Shown: piece by piece, positions 15,742 through 24,913 of the stretch
Position numbering within the stretch: the first letter of the stretch is position 1
Layout: each line of letters opens with the position of its first letter
Source: JAAYJT01 sp037445555
Lineage (GTDB): Bacteria; Bacteroidota; Bacteroidia; Bacteroidales; JAAYJT01
Length of the DNA stretch: 64,000 nucleotides
Assembly (NCBI GenBank): GCA_037445555.1
Contig: JBBIKG010000011.1
Coordinates: forward strand, 1 to 64,000
Direction: 5' to 3'
The notes under the pieces: generated by a model
Database searches by the model: none
The model's input: the letters and a program-made list of their open reading frames with translations, nothing else
What the model was told of the DNA's origin: nothing
Made by a program: the position numbers and the translations under genes

Positions 15742-16119
15742 TCAATCGATGTGTTGGTTAATAAGATTTCTGACCCTCTTTTCAAAAAATAAATGGATGT
15801 TTCGTTCAAGAAATTTTGCAAGTAGCTCTGAACCTAAATTTGTCAGGCTGTAATACTTGCGTTCCGGTCCCCTGTAACCTTCGGCTGTTGTGTAATCCAG
15901 AATTCCGACATGCCTGAACTTACGCACGGTTCGGTACAGGCTTTGAAGTTCGCAGGTCATAGTGTTGTTGGTGGCTGACTCGACAAATGCTTTTATTTCT
16001 TCAACATATTTCGGGCCTTCTTTCATGGAAAGGAATATCCACAGGGTCAGCTGGCCTTTTTTGTAGGTTTCCTCCCAAGCCTCAAGCAGCTCGGTCAATA
16101 ATTGCTCGTTATTTGTCAT
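15742..16119 (-). CDS. PadR-family transcriptional regulator
   Basis: A 125-aa winged-helix protein with PadR features: an N-terminal helix followed by LTLWIFLSMKEGPKYVEEI, then LQSLYRTVRKFRHVGILD, the wing with GPERKYYSLTNLG, and a short C-terminal helix for dimerisation. PadR proteins normally repress a neighbouring membrane protein or transporter in response to a small molecule; the downstream target here is the four-helix protein three bases away. The ATG at 16119 (MTNNEQ) was chosen because the in-frame extension upstream encodes a hydrophobic stretch atypical of the family. A TAnnTTTG-like box lies about 36 bases upstream. Confidence 0.85.
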   Translation of the reverse strand: MTNNEQLLTELLEAWEETYKKGQLTLWIFLSMKEGPKYVEEIKAFVESATNNTMTCELQSLYRTVRKFRHVGILDYTTAEGYRGPERKYYSLTNLGSELLAKFLERNIHLFFEKRVRNLINQHID

Positions 16120-16154
16120 CTTTAAACATATTGTATTAAACAAATAGAATAGTA

Positions 16155-16162
16155 CAAATGTA
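16155..16162 (-). promoter_or_regulatory. Possible -7 element for the PadR operon
   Basis: The minus strand reads TACATTTG, an exact TAnnTTTG match, 36 bases upstream of the PadR start. No well-spaced TTG -33 box is seen, so confidence is limited. Confidence 0.4.
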
Positions 16163-16260
16163 ATACATAAAAACAATCTTAGATGAATTGTTGATAACTA
16201 TTTTTCAGAACTGCCAACACTGCCATGAGGAAGCGAATATATTGCAGTGACTTTGGCGGT

Positions 16261-16295
16261 TTTGCTAAGAGTGATGATACTTTTCGCTATTTTTG
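16261..16295 (+). promoter_or_regulatory. Candidate promoter for the rubrerythrin-like gene
   Basis: TTTG (16261-16264) and TATTTTTG (16288-16295) match the Bacteroidota -33 and -7 elements with a 23-base spacer. The predicted transcription start near 16302 gives a leader of about 13 bases before the ATG at 16315 and argues against the longer upstream start at 16225. Confidence 0.55.
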
Positions 16296-16314
16296 CCTTG
16301 CCAAAAAACTAAAT

Positions 16315-16770
16315 ATGGAAAAGTTTAATACAGGGGATGAGATCATTGATTTTGCCATCGAGCAGGAGCAGAATGCCGTGGATTTTTATATGTCTCTGTC
16401 GACCAACGCCGCCAATGAAGAGATGAAGAAGGTATTTGCCCAGTTCGCACGTGAAGAAATAGGTCACAAAAGCAAACTGCTGCAGGTTAAAGAAACAGGA
16501 ATCTTTTCAAGGGATTTGCACCAGGTGCAGGATCTCAAGATTGCTGACTATGTGGTGAAAGGAAATGTTGGACCTGACATGAGTTATGAAGAAGCACTTG
16601 TGCTGGCGATGAAGAGGGAAAAGGCTGCTTTTAAGCTCTATACGCGCCTGGCTGAGAAATCAGGCGACGGTGAACTTGCTCAGCTGTTTTTATCGCTTGC
16701 GGTTGAAGAATCGAAGCATAAACTTCGTTTTGAGCTTGAATATGATGATTTTGTATTGAGAGAAAACTGA
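16315..16770 (+). CDS. Rubrerythrin-like ferritin-fold diiron protein
   Basis: A 151-aa four-helix-bundle protein of the ferritin-like/rubrerythrin group, which typically reduces peroxide or handles iron in anaerobes. Diiron ligand candidates occur in each helix: E16/E18, E47/E48 with H51 (EExxH), E102, and E131/E132 with H135 (EExxH). The C-terminal rubredoxin domain of classical rubrerythrin is absent, so electrons must come from a separate donor. The promoter at 16261-16295 and the loss of similarity in the first 30 codons of the longer reading support ATG 16315. It lies 34 bases before the BatA-like gene; cotranscription is possible. Confidence 0.85.
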   Translation: MEKFNTGDEIIDFAIEQEQNAVDFYMSLSTNAANEEMKKVFAQFAREEIGHKSKLLQVKETGIFSRDLHQVQDLKIADYVVKGNVGPDMSYEEALVLAMKREKAAFKLYTRLAEKSGDGELAQLFLSLAVEESKHKLRFELEYDDFVLREN

Positions 16771-16804
16771 TCCGACCTCCGCTAAAGGCATTCATCCAAC
16801 ATTC

Positions 16805-18862
16805 ATGCAGTTTACTAATCCCAGTGCACTATGGGGATTGCTGGCCCTGGCCATTCCAATCCTGATACACCTGTTCAACCTGCAGCGTTACCAAAAGGTG
16901 ATGTTTACCAACGTGCGCTTTTTGCAGCAGTTGTTGGTGCAGGCCAAAAAACAGTCACGCCTCAGGTATTTTCTTGTGTTGATTTTCAGGCTGCTTGCCC
17001 TGGCTATGCTAATATTGGCATTTGCTAAACCATATATTCCGGTTAATCCGGGGGCATCTGTCGGCAATCAATCGATTGTCAGCATTTACGTAGATAATTC
17101 ATTCAGCATGGAAGCTGAGCAGGATGGCCTGAGCCTGCTGGATCATTCCCGCAAGGTGGCCCAGCAGATAATTAAAAGTTTTTCGCCATCCACAAGGTTT
17201 AATTTGCTCACCAATGATTTTGAGGGGCGACTTCTCCATTTCTTCAACAGTTCGGAAGTTGTAAGGATTATTGACGAGATAGCCCTGTCGCCCCGCAACC
17301 GAACCCTGGCGCAGGTTCAGCAACGTCAATATGATCTGATGCGCGATGTCGGGGCAAAAAATGGTTCGGTTTTCTATATTTCCGACTTTCAGTCGGTCGT
17401 GGGTGAGTCCATGCTGAAAAATGACGAATTCCAGCACTTTTTCATACCTCTGAGCACCACCGGGTCAGAAAACATAAGCCTTGACAGTTGCTGGTTTGAA
17501 ACACCTGTGCAGCAACCCGGTCAGGTACTGAGGCTTAAGGCTAAAGTATCCAACCACGGCGGCCAACGTTATGAAAAGGTTCCCATAAAGCTGATGGTCA
17601 ACGGCACCCAACGTTCGCTGGCCACTGTGGATCTCGATCCGGGGTCTACCCTGGAAGCCGAATTTACCTTCACGCAGCATGAAACCGGCCTGCATGTGGG
17701 GTTTCTTGAGCTGAATGACTCGCCGATTGTGTTTGATAATCGTTTGTTTTTTTCTTTCAGCGTGCTCCGCACCATTCAGATTCTTTCGATCTCGGACAGG
17801 CAGGCCTCGCCATATCTGAAGACCTTGTTCAGCACTGACAGTATTTTTGCCTTCTCAGAAGCAAACGTGAAAAAGTTGAATTATTCATTATTGCCTGCTC
17901 AGCAGCTGGTGATTCTTGACGGTTTGCAGAAAATAACGGATGGATTATCGGGCGAATTAGCCAAGTTTGTATTTAACGGAGGACATCTGCTGGTTGTCCC
18001 TGCTAGTCTGGTGGAGATGCAAAGTTACCAGGGTCTTCTTCAGGAACTGAAATCTGGGGTATTCCTGCCGGGCGACACGACCAGAACCCGCCTTGAGGAT
18101 GTCAATCTGCTCCATCCGCTTTATCAGGATGTTTTTGAACGCGATGCTGCCGGAAAAATCTCACTACCGCCAAATACTGATTTTCCATGGTTCACAACCT
18201 ACTATAAGCTGCAATTGCCTTTGGGGAACCCCGGAGAGGTGGTTGCTGGCCTGCGGAACGGGCTTCCGTTTCTGATCTCAACCCCTTTGGGCGAAGGATC
18301 GGTGTGGGTGTTGGCTGCCCCGCTGGATACGAAAAGCACCAATTTCCCTCTACACGCACTTTTCGTGCCGACACTGCATAAAATAGCCCTGCTTAGCACT
18401 CCTCAACACAAGATATACCATATAATCGGGCATGATAATGCCACTCTGGCGGGTGCATGGGCTTTGTCATCCACCCAGTCGCTCAGGCTCACCTCAGCCG
18501 ACAACGATTTTGAGATCATACCCGGACACCGTGTCGTAAACTACCGGCTTTACCTGCATGGCCTTGAGCAGGTGGCACAGGCTGGCAATTATTTTTTGTC
18601 GGCCCGGAACGAAAATTTTCTTCCTCTTTCATTCAATTATGATCGCAAAGAATCGGAGCAGGTATTTCTGAGTCAGGCACAGATCGAAGCTTTGGCAGCC
18701 AAAAACGGAATTACTAATTTTGCAGTCCTTAACAGCTATAACAAACCGGTTGATCAGGCCATAAGTGAATTAAGCCTTGGCAGGCAGCTGTGGAGATATT
18801 TTATAATCGTAGCCTTGTTGTTTTTACTGGCTGAAGGCATAGCGCTGCGTTTATTACCTTAA
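16805..18862 (+). CDS. BatA-like membrane protein with von Willebrand A domain
   Basis: A 685-aa membrane protein. It opens with the BatA N-terminal module common in Bacteroidota (FTNPSALWGLLALAIPILIHLF) and a second helix near 54-76. A vWA-like domain follows with the MIDAS signature DNSFS at D97-S101, then a long extracytoplasmic region and a final transmembrane helix (about 663-683). Bat proteins were named for aerotolerance in Bacteroides fragilis; the vWA site binds a divalent metal and protein partners. Unlike bat operons there is no MoxR ATPase, BatB or BatD here, so this is a solitary family member of unknown role. It lies 18 bases upstream of the topoisomerase gene. Confidence 0.82.
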   Translation: MQFTNPSALWGLLALAIPILIHLFNLQRYQKVMFTNVRFLQQLLVQAKKQSRLRYFLVLIFRLLALAMLILAFAKPYIPVNPGASVGNQSIVSIYVDNSFSMEAEQDGLSLLDHSRKVAQQIIKSFSPSTRFNLLTNDFEGRLLHFFNSSEVVRIIDEIALSPRNRTLAQVQQRQYDLMRDVGAKNGSVFYISDFQSVVGESMLKNDEFQHFFIPLSTTGSENISLDSCWFETPVQQPGQVLRLKAKVSNHGGQRYEKVPIKLMVNGTQRSLATVDLDPGSTLEAEFTFTQHETGLHVGFLELNDSPIVFDNRLFFSFSVLRTIQILSISDRQASPYLKTLFSTDSIFAFSEANVKKLNYSLLPAQQLVILDGLQKITDGLSGELAKFVFNGGHLLVVPASLVEMQSYQGLLQELKSGVFLPGDTTRTRLEDVNLLHPLYQDVFERDAAGKISLPPNTDFPWFTTYYKLQLPLGNPGEVVAGLRNGLPFLISTPLGEGSVWVLAAPLDTKSTNFPLHALFVPTLHKIALLSTPQHKIYHIIGHDNATLAGAWALSSTQSLRLTSADNDFEIIPGHRVVNYRLYLHGLEQVAQAGNYFLSARNENFLPLSFNYDRKESEQVFLSQAQIEALAAKNGITNFAVLNSYNKPVDQAISELSLGRQLWRYFIIVALLFLLAEGIALRLLP

Positions 18863-18880
18863 TTATTGTTTTCCGGTACG

Positions 18881-21793
18881 ATGAGCGAAGACATACACAT
18901 TATTGGGGGGCATGAAGAGCCGGAACAAGCTGCCGGGCAGCACGAAATGCATCATGTTGTGCCGCTTTCGGGAATGTACGAAAGCTGGTTTCTCGATTAT
19001 GCCTCTTATGTGATTCTGGAGCGTGCAGTGCCCGAACTGCTCGATGGGCTTAAGCCTGTGCAGCGCAGGCTGTTGCATGCCATGTGGGAACTTGAAGACG
19101 GCAGGTACAATAAGGTGGCCAATATCATCGGCCACACCATGAAGTATCACCCTCATGGCGATGCCAGCATTGGCGACGCCTTGGTACAGCTAGGCCAGAA
19201 AGATTTACTGATTGATACGCAGGGCAACTGGGGAAACATCTTGACAGGCGATAGCGCCGCCGCCCCGCGATACATTGAAGCACGGCTCTCGAAGTTTGCT
19301 CTTGATGTTGTTTTCAACCCTAAAACTACTGCCTGGAAACCTTCGTATGACGGTAGGAATAAGGAACCTGTGATTTTGCCTGTTAAATTTCCTTTGTTGC
19401 TTGCCTCAGGCATAGAAGGAATTGCCGTGGGGCTTGCTTCAAAGATATTACCGCACAATTTTATTGAGCTCATAGAGTCTTCAATCAAAATCCTTAAGAA
19501 TGAAGATTTTGAAATCTATCCTGATTTTCCGACCGCAGGATCGGCAGATTTCTCGAGATACAATCAGGGGTTGCGCGGGGGTAAGGTCAGGATACGCGCA
19601 CGTATAACCAAGCAGGATAAGAAGATCTTAACGATCAGTGAGTTGCCATACGGAGTCACCACAGGTGGACTGATTGATAGCATAGTTACTGCGAACGAAA
19701 AGGGCAAAATCAAGATTCGGAAAATCGACGATAATACGGCTGACAATGTTGAAATAGTGGTTCACCTGCAACCGGGCGTATCGCCTGATACCACTATCGA
19801 TGCGCTGTATGCTTTTACCGATTGCGAAATATCTGTTTCGCCTAACTCCTGTGTGATTCACCAGGAAAAGCCCCAGTTTCTGGGCGTGAAGGAGTTGCTG
19901 AGAATTTCGACCAGGCAGACGGTTGACCTGTTGCGAATGGAACTGGAGATTCGTAAGCAAGAGCTACTGAATCAGCTGCACTTTGCATCGCTCGAGAAGA
20001 TTTTTATCGAAAGGCGTATCTACCGGAAGATTGAAGAATGCCTCAGCTGGGACGAAGTGCTTGAGACAATTTCAAAAGGCCTGGAACCCTACACGAAAAA
20101 GTTCATTCGACCTGTCACACACGATGACATTGTACGCCTTACCGAGATCAAGATCAAGAGGATCTCAAAATACAGTTCGTTTGCAGCCGATCAGGAAATA
20201 GAGCGTCTGAACAACGAGATACAACAAATTGATAATCACCTCAACCACCTCACCGAGTACGCCATTCAGTATTTCACCGAGCTTTTGCGTAAGCACGCAA
20301 ATGGGAGGGAGAGAAAAACCGAAATCCGAAATTTTGATACCATTGCAGCTGCCGCTGTTGCGGCAGCCACTCAAAAGCTCTATGTGAACAGGCTGGAGGG
20401 CTTCGCAGGCTGGGCACTGAAAAAAGATGAATATGTGTGCGAATGTTCGGACCTGGACGATATCATTGTTTTCAGAGATAACGGAACTTTCCAGGTGTTG
20501 AAGGTGGCCGAGAAACTGTTTGTGGGCAAGGGTGTCATACACATCGACGTATTTAAGCGCAACGACGACCGCACCATTTACAATCTTGTTTACCGGCACG
20601 GCAAAAACGGCCCCGCAATGGTAAAACGCTTTGCTGTAATAGGCATTACCCGCGACAAGGAGTATGATCTGACAGGAGGCGCCGCCGGAAGCAAAGTGAT
20701 GTATTTTACGGCAAATCCAAACGGTGAGGCTGAAATCATTAAAATATTCCTGAAACCCAAACCCCGGTTGAAAAAACTGGTTTTTGAATATGATTTCAGC
20801 TCATTAACTATTAAAAGCCGCACCTCGAAAGGCAATGTGCTGTCGAAGAATCCTATTCAGAAAATTGTTAAATTTGAAGAAGGTGTTTCTACCCTTGGTG
20901 CCCGCTCCATTTGGTTTGACGACAGCATCCGCAGGCTGAATGCAGACGGCAGGGGGCGCTATCTTGGCGACTTTATCGGCGACGACAAAATCCTGACTGT
21001 GATGCAATCAGGAATGTTTTTGCTGACAGGCTTCGATCTCGGACTACATTTTGATGAGGACCTGGTGCATCTGCAGAAGTATTGCGAAGGAATGATTTTG
21101 ACTGTCGTGTACTACCATACAGAAAAGAAATTCTATTTCGTCAAGAGATTTGTCATAGACAACACAGATAAAAAGACCTTATTCCTGCCAGAGCCTGAAC
21201 TTAACCTGATGGTATTATTCTCAACCCAGGATCAACCCCAGGTGTTGGTGAGATATGACAATAGTTTGAACAAGAAACCCTTGGAAGACCAGCTTTTAAA
21301 TCTTGCCGACATTGTTGAGGTGATGGGAGTAAAGGCAATGGGGAAGAAAGTTTCGAAAGACTTCATCAAACAGATTACCGCTGTGCAGGTTGAGGAGACC
21401 GATTCGGATGAGCTCGAATCAAGTGGCGAAAATGAGACAAGCGAAGAGACCAGTGAGGCAATGGTAGCAATTGAGGAGGGAGAGGTTGAGTCTGAATTAA
21501 CCGGCGAACAGGACATCAACGCTGTTGATCAGGTTTCTGGCTTAGAAGAGAAGATTGCAGAGAACACGGCTGAAAACAAATCTGGCGCCGTCAAAGTTGC
21601 CACTGTCAGAAAAAAGTCAAAACCCCTCGATCAGAAAGATTCAGTCAGGCCGGTAATTTCTGAATTTGAAACGGATCAGACCGATATGTCAACACCGGTA
21701 AGCCTCGAGGAATTATTTCCTCCCGAACCCAAAAGTGGCGAACCGCCTAAACGTTCCGGTGAAGACACCAAACAAATGACCCTTGAATTTTAA
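18881..21793 (+). CDS. parC: Type IIA topoisomerase subunit A (ParC/GyrA-like)
   Basis: The DNA-cleaving subunit of a type IIA topoisomerase, which resolves catenanes or supercoils together with an ATPase subunit. The 970-aa protein has the breakage-reunion domain with VQRRLLHAMWEL, the quinolone-pocket motif HGDASIGDALVQ (92-103) and catalytic Y131 in APRYIEARLS. A coiled-coil segment lies around 430-470, and the C-terminal beta-propeller region lacks a clear GyrA box, which favours topoisomerase IV. The last 140 residues or so are acidic and low in complexity (Glu/Ser/Thr rich). The partner parE is not in the window. Start ATG 18881 was chosen over a TTG at 18866. Confidence 0.88.
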   Translation: MSEDIHIIGGHEEPEQAAGQHEMHHVVPLSGMYESWFLDYASYVILERAVPELLDGLKPVQRRLLHAMWELEDGRYNKVANIIGHTMKYHPHGDASIGDALVQLGQKDLLIDTQGNWGNILTGDSAAAPRYIEARLSKFALDVVFNPKTTAWKPSYDGRNKEPVILPVKFPLLLASGIEGIAVGLASKILPHNFIELIESSIKILKNEDFEIYPDFPTAGSADFSRYNQGLRGGKVRIRARITKQDKKILTISELPYGVTTGGLIDSIVTANEKGKIKIRKIDDNTADNVEIVVHLQPGVSPDTTIDALYAFTDCEISVSPNSCVIHQEKPQFLGVKELLRISTRQTVDLLRMELEIRKQELLNQLHFASLEKIFIERRIYRKIEECLSWDEVLETISKGLEPYTKKFIRPVTHDDIVRLTEIKIKRISKYSSFAADQEIERLNNEIQQIDNHLNHLTEYAIQYFTELLRKHANGRERKTEIRNFDTIAAAAVAAATQKLYVNRLEGFAGWALKKDEYVCECSDLDDIIVFRDNGTFQVLKVAEKLFVGKGVIHIDVFKRNDDRTIYNLVYRHGKNGPAMVKRFAVIGITRDKEYDLTGGAAGSKVMYFTANPNGEAEIIKIFLKPKPRLKKLVFEYDFSSLTIKSRTSKGNVLSKNPIQKIVKFEEGVSTLGARSIWFDDSIRRLNADGRGRYLGDFIGDDKILTVMQSGMFLLTGFDLGLHFDEDLVHLQKYCEGMILTVVYYHTEKKFYFVKRFVIDNTDKKTLFLPEPELNLMVLFSTQDQPQVLVRYDNSLNKKPLEDQLLNLADIVEVMGVKAMGKKVSKDFIKQITAVQVEETDSDELESSGENETSEETSEAMVAIEEGEVESELTGEQDINAVDQVSGLEEKIAENTAENKSGAVKVATVRKKSKPLDQKDSVRPVISEFETDQTDMSTPVSLEELFPPEPKSGEPPKRSGEDTKQMTLEF

Positions 21794-21806
21794 CATTAAT
21801 ATTACT

Positions 21807-23018
21807 ATGGATAATACACAGATACACAAAGTTTCAGATAATGTACACTGGATTGGCGTGCTTGATCCGGATCTGGTCACCTTTGACGTGGTGATGGAGA
21901 CCAGGTATGGAACCACCTACAATTCATATCTGATCATCGATGAACAGGTGACCATCGTTGAAACAGCAAAAGCAAAATTCTGGAAGGAATATGAAGCAAA
22001 AATCCGGGCCCTGGTTGACCCTGCGCAGATAAAGTATATCGTGCTGAACCATACGGAGCCTGATCACACTGGCAGCGTAAGCATGCTGCTCGAGATTGCG
22101 CCTGAAGCTACCGTTGTGGCATCGGGTGTTGCCATTCGCAACATGCATGAACTGCTGGGTCATTCGTTCAAACATCAGGTAGTAAAGGATGGCGATACGC
22201 TCCGCATAGGAAGCAGGACATTAAAGTTTATAGGTGCTCCCAACCTGCACTGGCCTGATAGCATATACACGTGGCTGGAGCCTGATAAGCTTCTTTTTAC
22301 CTGTGATTCATTCGGTGCGCACTATTGCGACGAACGCATATTTGATGATGAAGCAGGTAATTGGGACGATGCTTTCAAATACTATTTCGATGTCATTCTG
22401 AAACCTTTCAGCAGGTTCATGCTCAAGGCAATAGAAAAGATCAGGCCATTGGATATCAAAATGATATGTCCGGGACATGGACCAATACTCCGCTCTCACT
22501 GGAAGAAATATGTGGACTGGAGCGAACAGTTATCGCTCGAAGCACTGGCTACTCAGAAGCCTTACCGTGTGTTTGTACCTTATGTTTCGGCTTATCACAA
22601 CACCGGGCTGATTGCCGAAAAAATCGCTGAGGGTCTTGAATCAACCGGTCGGATTGAGGTTGCTTTGCACGACATCGAAACCATGCCTGCCGGGGAGCTC
22701 GATGCTCAGCTTGCAAGTTGCTCCGGCATAATTATTGGAACCCCAACTATAAATCAAAACATTCTGCCACAGATTTATACATTATTTGCATACATGAGCC
22801 CCATTCGGGATCGCGGTAAGCTTGCCGGTGCATTCGGCTCGTACGGATGGAGCGGCGAAGCAGAAAAAATGGTGGTGACGAATTTAGAAAACCTGAAACT
22901 CTTATACTTTGGCGAGTCGCTTTTTGTAAAATTCACCCCGCATCACCCGGAATTGGCCCAGGCATTTGACTACGGAAAAAGGTTTGCCGAAAAACTGCTA
23001 ACAGGGTGTGGGAAGTAA
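21807..23018 (+). CDS. Flavodiiron protein (oxygen/nitric oxide reductase)
   Basis: A cytoplasmic A-type flavoprotein that reduces O2 to water or NO to N2O, protecting anaerobes. The 403-aa protein has an N-terminal metallo-beta-lactamase domain with the diiron ligands in NHTEPDHTGS (H82, E84, D86, H87), a later His in PNLHWPDS, Asp in TCDSFGAH and His in CPGHGP. A flavodoxin domain follows (from about 255) with GTPTINQNILP and FGSYGWSGEA. No rubredoxin or NADH-oxidase fusion is attached, so an external donor is needed. It begins 13 bases after the topoisomerase stop and may be cotranscribed. A rubrerythrin-like gene and a hydrogenase lie nearby, consistent with O2 defence in an anaerobe. Confidence 0.93.
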   Translation: MDNTQIHKVSDNVHWIGVLDPDLVTFDVVMETRYGTTYNSYLIIDEQVTIVETAKAKFWKEYEAKIRALVDPAQIKYIVLNHTEPDHTGSVSMLLEIAPEATVVASGVAIRNMHELLGHSFKHQVVKDGDTLRIGSRTLKFIGAPNLHWPDSIYTWLEPDKLLFTCDSFGAHYCDERIFDDEAGNWDDAFKYYFDVILKPFSRFMLKAIEKIRPLDIKMICPGHGPILRSHWKKYVDWSEQLSLEALATQKPYRVFVPYVSAYHNTGLIAEKIAEGLESTGRIEVALHDIETMPAGELDAQLASCSGIIIGTPTINQNILPQIYTLFAYMSPIRDRGKLAGAFGSYGWSGEAEKMVVTNLENLKLLYFGESLFVKFTPHHPELAQAFDYGKRFAEKLLTGCGK

Positions 23019-23044
23019 ACCAAACCAAACCAAACGCCAGCTTT

Positions 23045-23878
23045 ATGAACCACCTCCCGAAAAAGGTTTTCTTAATTCTGCTGACATGGGTTTTCGTTTC
23101 AGCTTGTAGTGTCGAAGGTCGTTTGGCAAGCAAGTTCATAAAGCAACAAAGCCAGGTTTCGCTCCTGCTTTATCCGCCAGATTTTCTCTACAAAACCAAT
23201 CTTAAGGCTTTTGAAATAGAAGGAGCAGATACTGCCGACAAGCATGCTCTTGATTCGATGCTCTATTTCAGCAGTAAATATGTGCAGTTTGTACCGGAGA
23301 AACAATTTATTGAAGCTTATGTAAATGCATTCCTGAGCGAGCTGCAGGATAGAAAACTGAACGTGTACCTGCCGGGCGATTCATTGCTTTTTGCTGGAAA
23401 TTCAGGTGAAAAATTTGTTGTCGGAATGGTCCAGACTCAACTCGAAGAAGATGTCGAGCAGCTTAGGCAGGATGAAGTAGCTCTGGCGTACTACAACCTC
23501 GGCGATATCCTCATAAATATTGTTCGTCTCAATGCCTGGTTTGAGATAACGAACTTCAATTCGTATGGCGCGAAGACAACTGCTTTTGCACAAGAAGAAA
23601 CCTCCGATATGATCAGTGGGCGATTACGATTCTACCCCTTGCTGAGCGAGTTTCGCTACCAGTACCGGGTCGACACCCTGACATTCACCAAGATAAGCGA
23701 AATGGCAGTTTCGGCCGGAAAATTGTTCGCAGGTTACCTGACTGACCATCTAATGAATGATTACATAGACCGGAACCTGCCTCAGGGGGTCACCCGAAAT
23801 GAGTATCTTAGCTATAGTGAAAAGTCGAATCCGAAGCTTACCAGGGCTGGAGACCGGCGTTTTCAGATCATTAGATAA
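23045..23878 (+). CDS. Predicted lipoprotein, function unknown
   Basis: A 277-aa protein with a lipoprotein signal: basic start (NHLPKK), hydrophobic stretch and lipobox VSAC followed by Ser. I do not recognise the mature domain; it is mixed alpha/beta in appearance with an LYPPDFLYKTN segment near the front and an NLPQGVTRNEY motif near the end. Membrane attachment, probably to the outer membrane or the periplasmic face, is inferred. ATG 23045 fits the signal peptide; a longer reading from 23006 overlaps the flavodiiron gene. Its stop codon is directly adjacent to the stop of convergent tsaD. Confidence 0.75.
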   Translation: MNHLPKKVFLILLTWVFVSACSVEGRLASKFIKQQSQVSLLLYPPDFLYKTNLKAFEIEGADTADKHALDSMLYFSSKYVQFVPEKQFIEAYVNAFLSELQDRKLNVYLPGDSLLFAGNSGEKFVVGMVQTQLEEDVEQLRQDEVALAYYNLGDILINIVRLNAWFEITNFNSYGAKTTAFAQEETSDMISGRLRFYPLLSEFRYQYRVDTLTFTKISEMAVSAGKLFAGYLTDHLMNDYIDRNLPQGVTRNEYLSYSEKSNPKLTRAGDRRFQIIR

Positions 23879-24907
23879 TCAAGAGAATGCATGCGTCCCG
23901 CGTGAATAAGGAGCAAGGCTAAGATCGGCAAATTCACCCTGAAGAAATCTGAAGTATCCCGCCACGGCAATCATGGCAGCATTGTCAGTGGAATAGTCAG
24001 TAGCGGGCACAAAAACTGTCCAGCCATGGCGTTCGCCTAGTTCGGCAATGCGTTGCCTTAGTCCTGAGTTGGCCGAAACACCTCCGGCGATTGCTATGGA
24101 GGGTATGTTCAGGTCAAAGGCTGCTTTAGATAATTTATCCAGTAAAATATCAAGGATCGTTTTCTGAATGGAAGCTGCCAGATCGGCCTTGTGCTGATCA
24201 ATGAAGGATTCGTTCTTTTTGAGCTGGTCCCGGAGAAAATACAGGATACTTGTCTTCAGTCCGCTGAAACTAAAATCGTATCCCTGGAGCATGGGTTTGG
24301 CAAACCTGAATTTGCCAGGGTCTCCCTGGCGGGCAAGAGCATCAATCAGAGGGCCTCCCGGATATCCCAGGTTCATAATTTTAGCCGCTTTGTCAAATGC
24401 CTCGCCTGCGGCATCGTCAATGGTCTGTCCCACCACGGTCATGCGAAAGTAGTCGTCAACCCTCACGATCTGGGTGTGGCCGCCTGAAACGGTAAGGCAA
24501 AGAAACGGGAAACGGGGCACTAGTTTTTCTTCTCCTGGCTTCTGAAGAAAATGCGAGAGGATATGCGCCTGCATGTGATCGACCTCAATGAGTGGCACAC
24601 CCAGCGCCTGTGAAAAAGATTTGGCAAACGACACACCAACGAGCAACGATCCAAGAAGACCAGGCCCACGGGTGAATGCAACGGCAGAAAGAGCTTTTTT
24701 ATCTAAATTTGCCTGCTGTAACGCGGCCTGCATCACAGGTATGATGTTTTGCTGATGGGCACGGCTGGCAAGCTCGGGCACTACTCCCCCGTACTGACGG
24801 TGGATCTCCTGATTGGAGATGACATTGCTGAGCACGCTGGTGTTGTGTAATACAGCAGCTGAAGTATCATCACAAGAAGACTCAATACCTAAAATATATA
24901 CCGACAT
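23879..24907 (-). CDS. tsaD: tRNA threonylcarbamoyladenosine transferase TsaD
   Basis: Transfers the threonylcarbamoyl group to A37 of ANN-decoding tRNAs, working with TsaB, TsaE and TsaC. The 342-aa ASKHA-fold protein has the N-terminal signature LGIESSCDDTSAAV, the metal-binding VDHMQAH motif, the phosphate-binding SGGHTQI and the later AGGVSANSGLR, all near usual positions and at the family length (about 340). The start is ATG 24907, since the upstream codon at 24910 is TTG. Only six bases separate this start from the divergent tamB start codon, so its promoter must lie within tamB coding sequence. A TAnnTTTG match on the minus strand at 24931-24938 is a candidate -7 box. Confidence 0.96.
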   Translation of the reverse strand: MSVYILGIESSCDDTSAAVLHNTSVLSNVISNQEIHRQYGGVVPELASRAHQQNIIPVMQAALQQANLDKKALSAVAFTRGPGLLGSLLVGVSFAKSFSQALGVPLIEVDHMQAHILSHFLQKPGEEKLVPRFPFLCLTVSGGHTQIVRVDDYFRMTVVGQTIDDAAGEAFDKAAKIMNLGYPGGPLIDALARQGDPGKFRFAKPMLQGYDFSFSGLKTSILYFLRDQLKKNESFIDQHKADLAASIQKTILDILLDKLSKAAFDLNIPSIAIAGGVSANSGLRQRIAELGERHGWTVFVPATDYSTDNAAMIAVAGYFRFLQGEFADLSLAPYSRGTHAFS

Positions 24908-24913
24908 CAACCG

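Noticed and set aside
16185..16205. A further Rex site upstream of the rubrerythrin-like gene
   Set aside because: GTTGATAAC there is a short palindrome but lacks the TTGTTA/TAACAA half-sites with the correct spacing.
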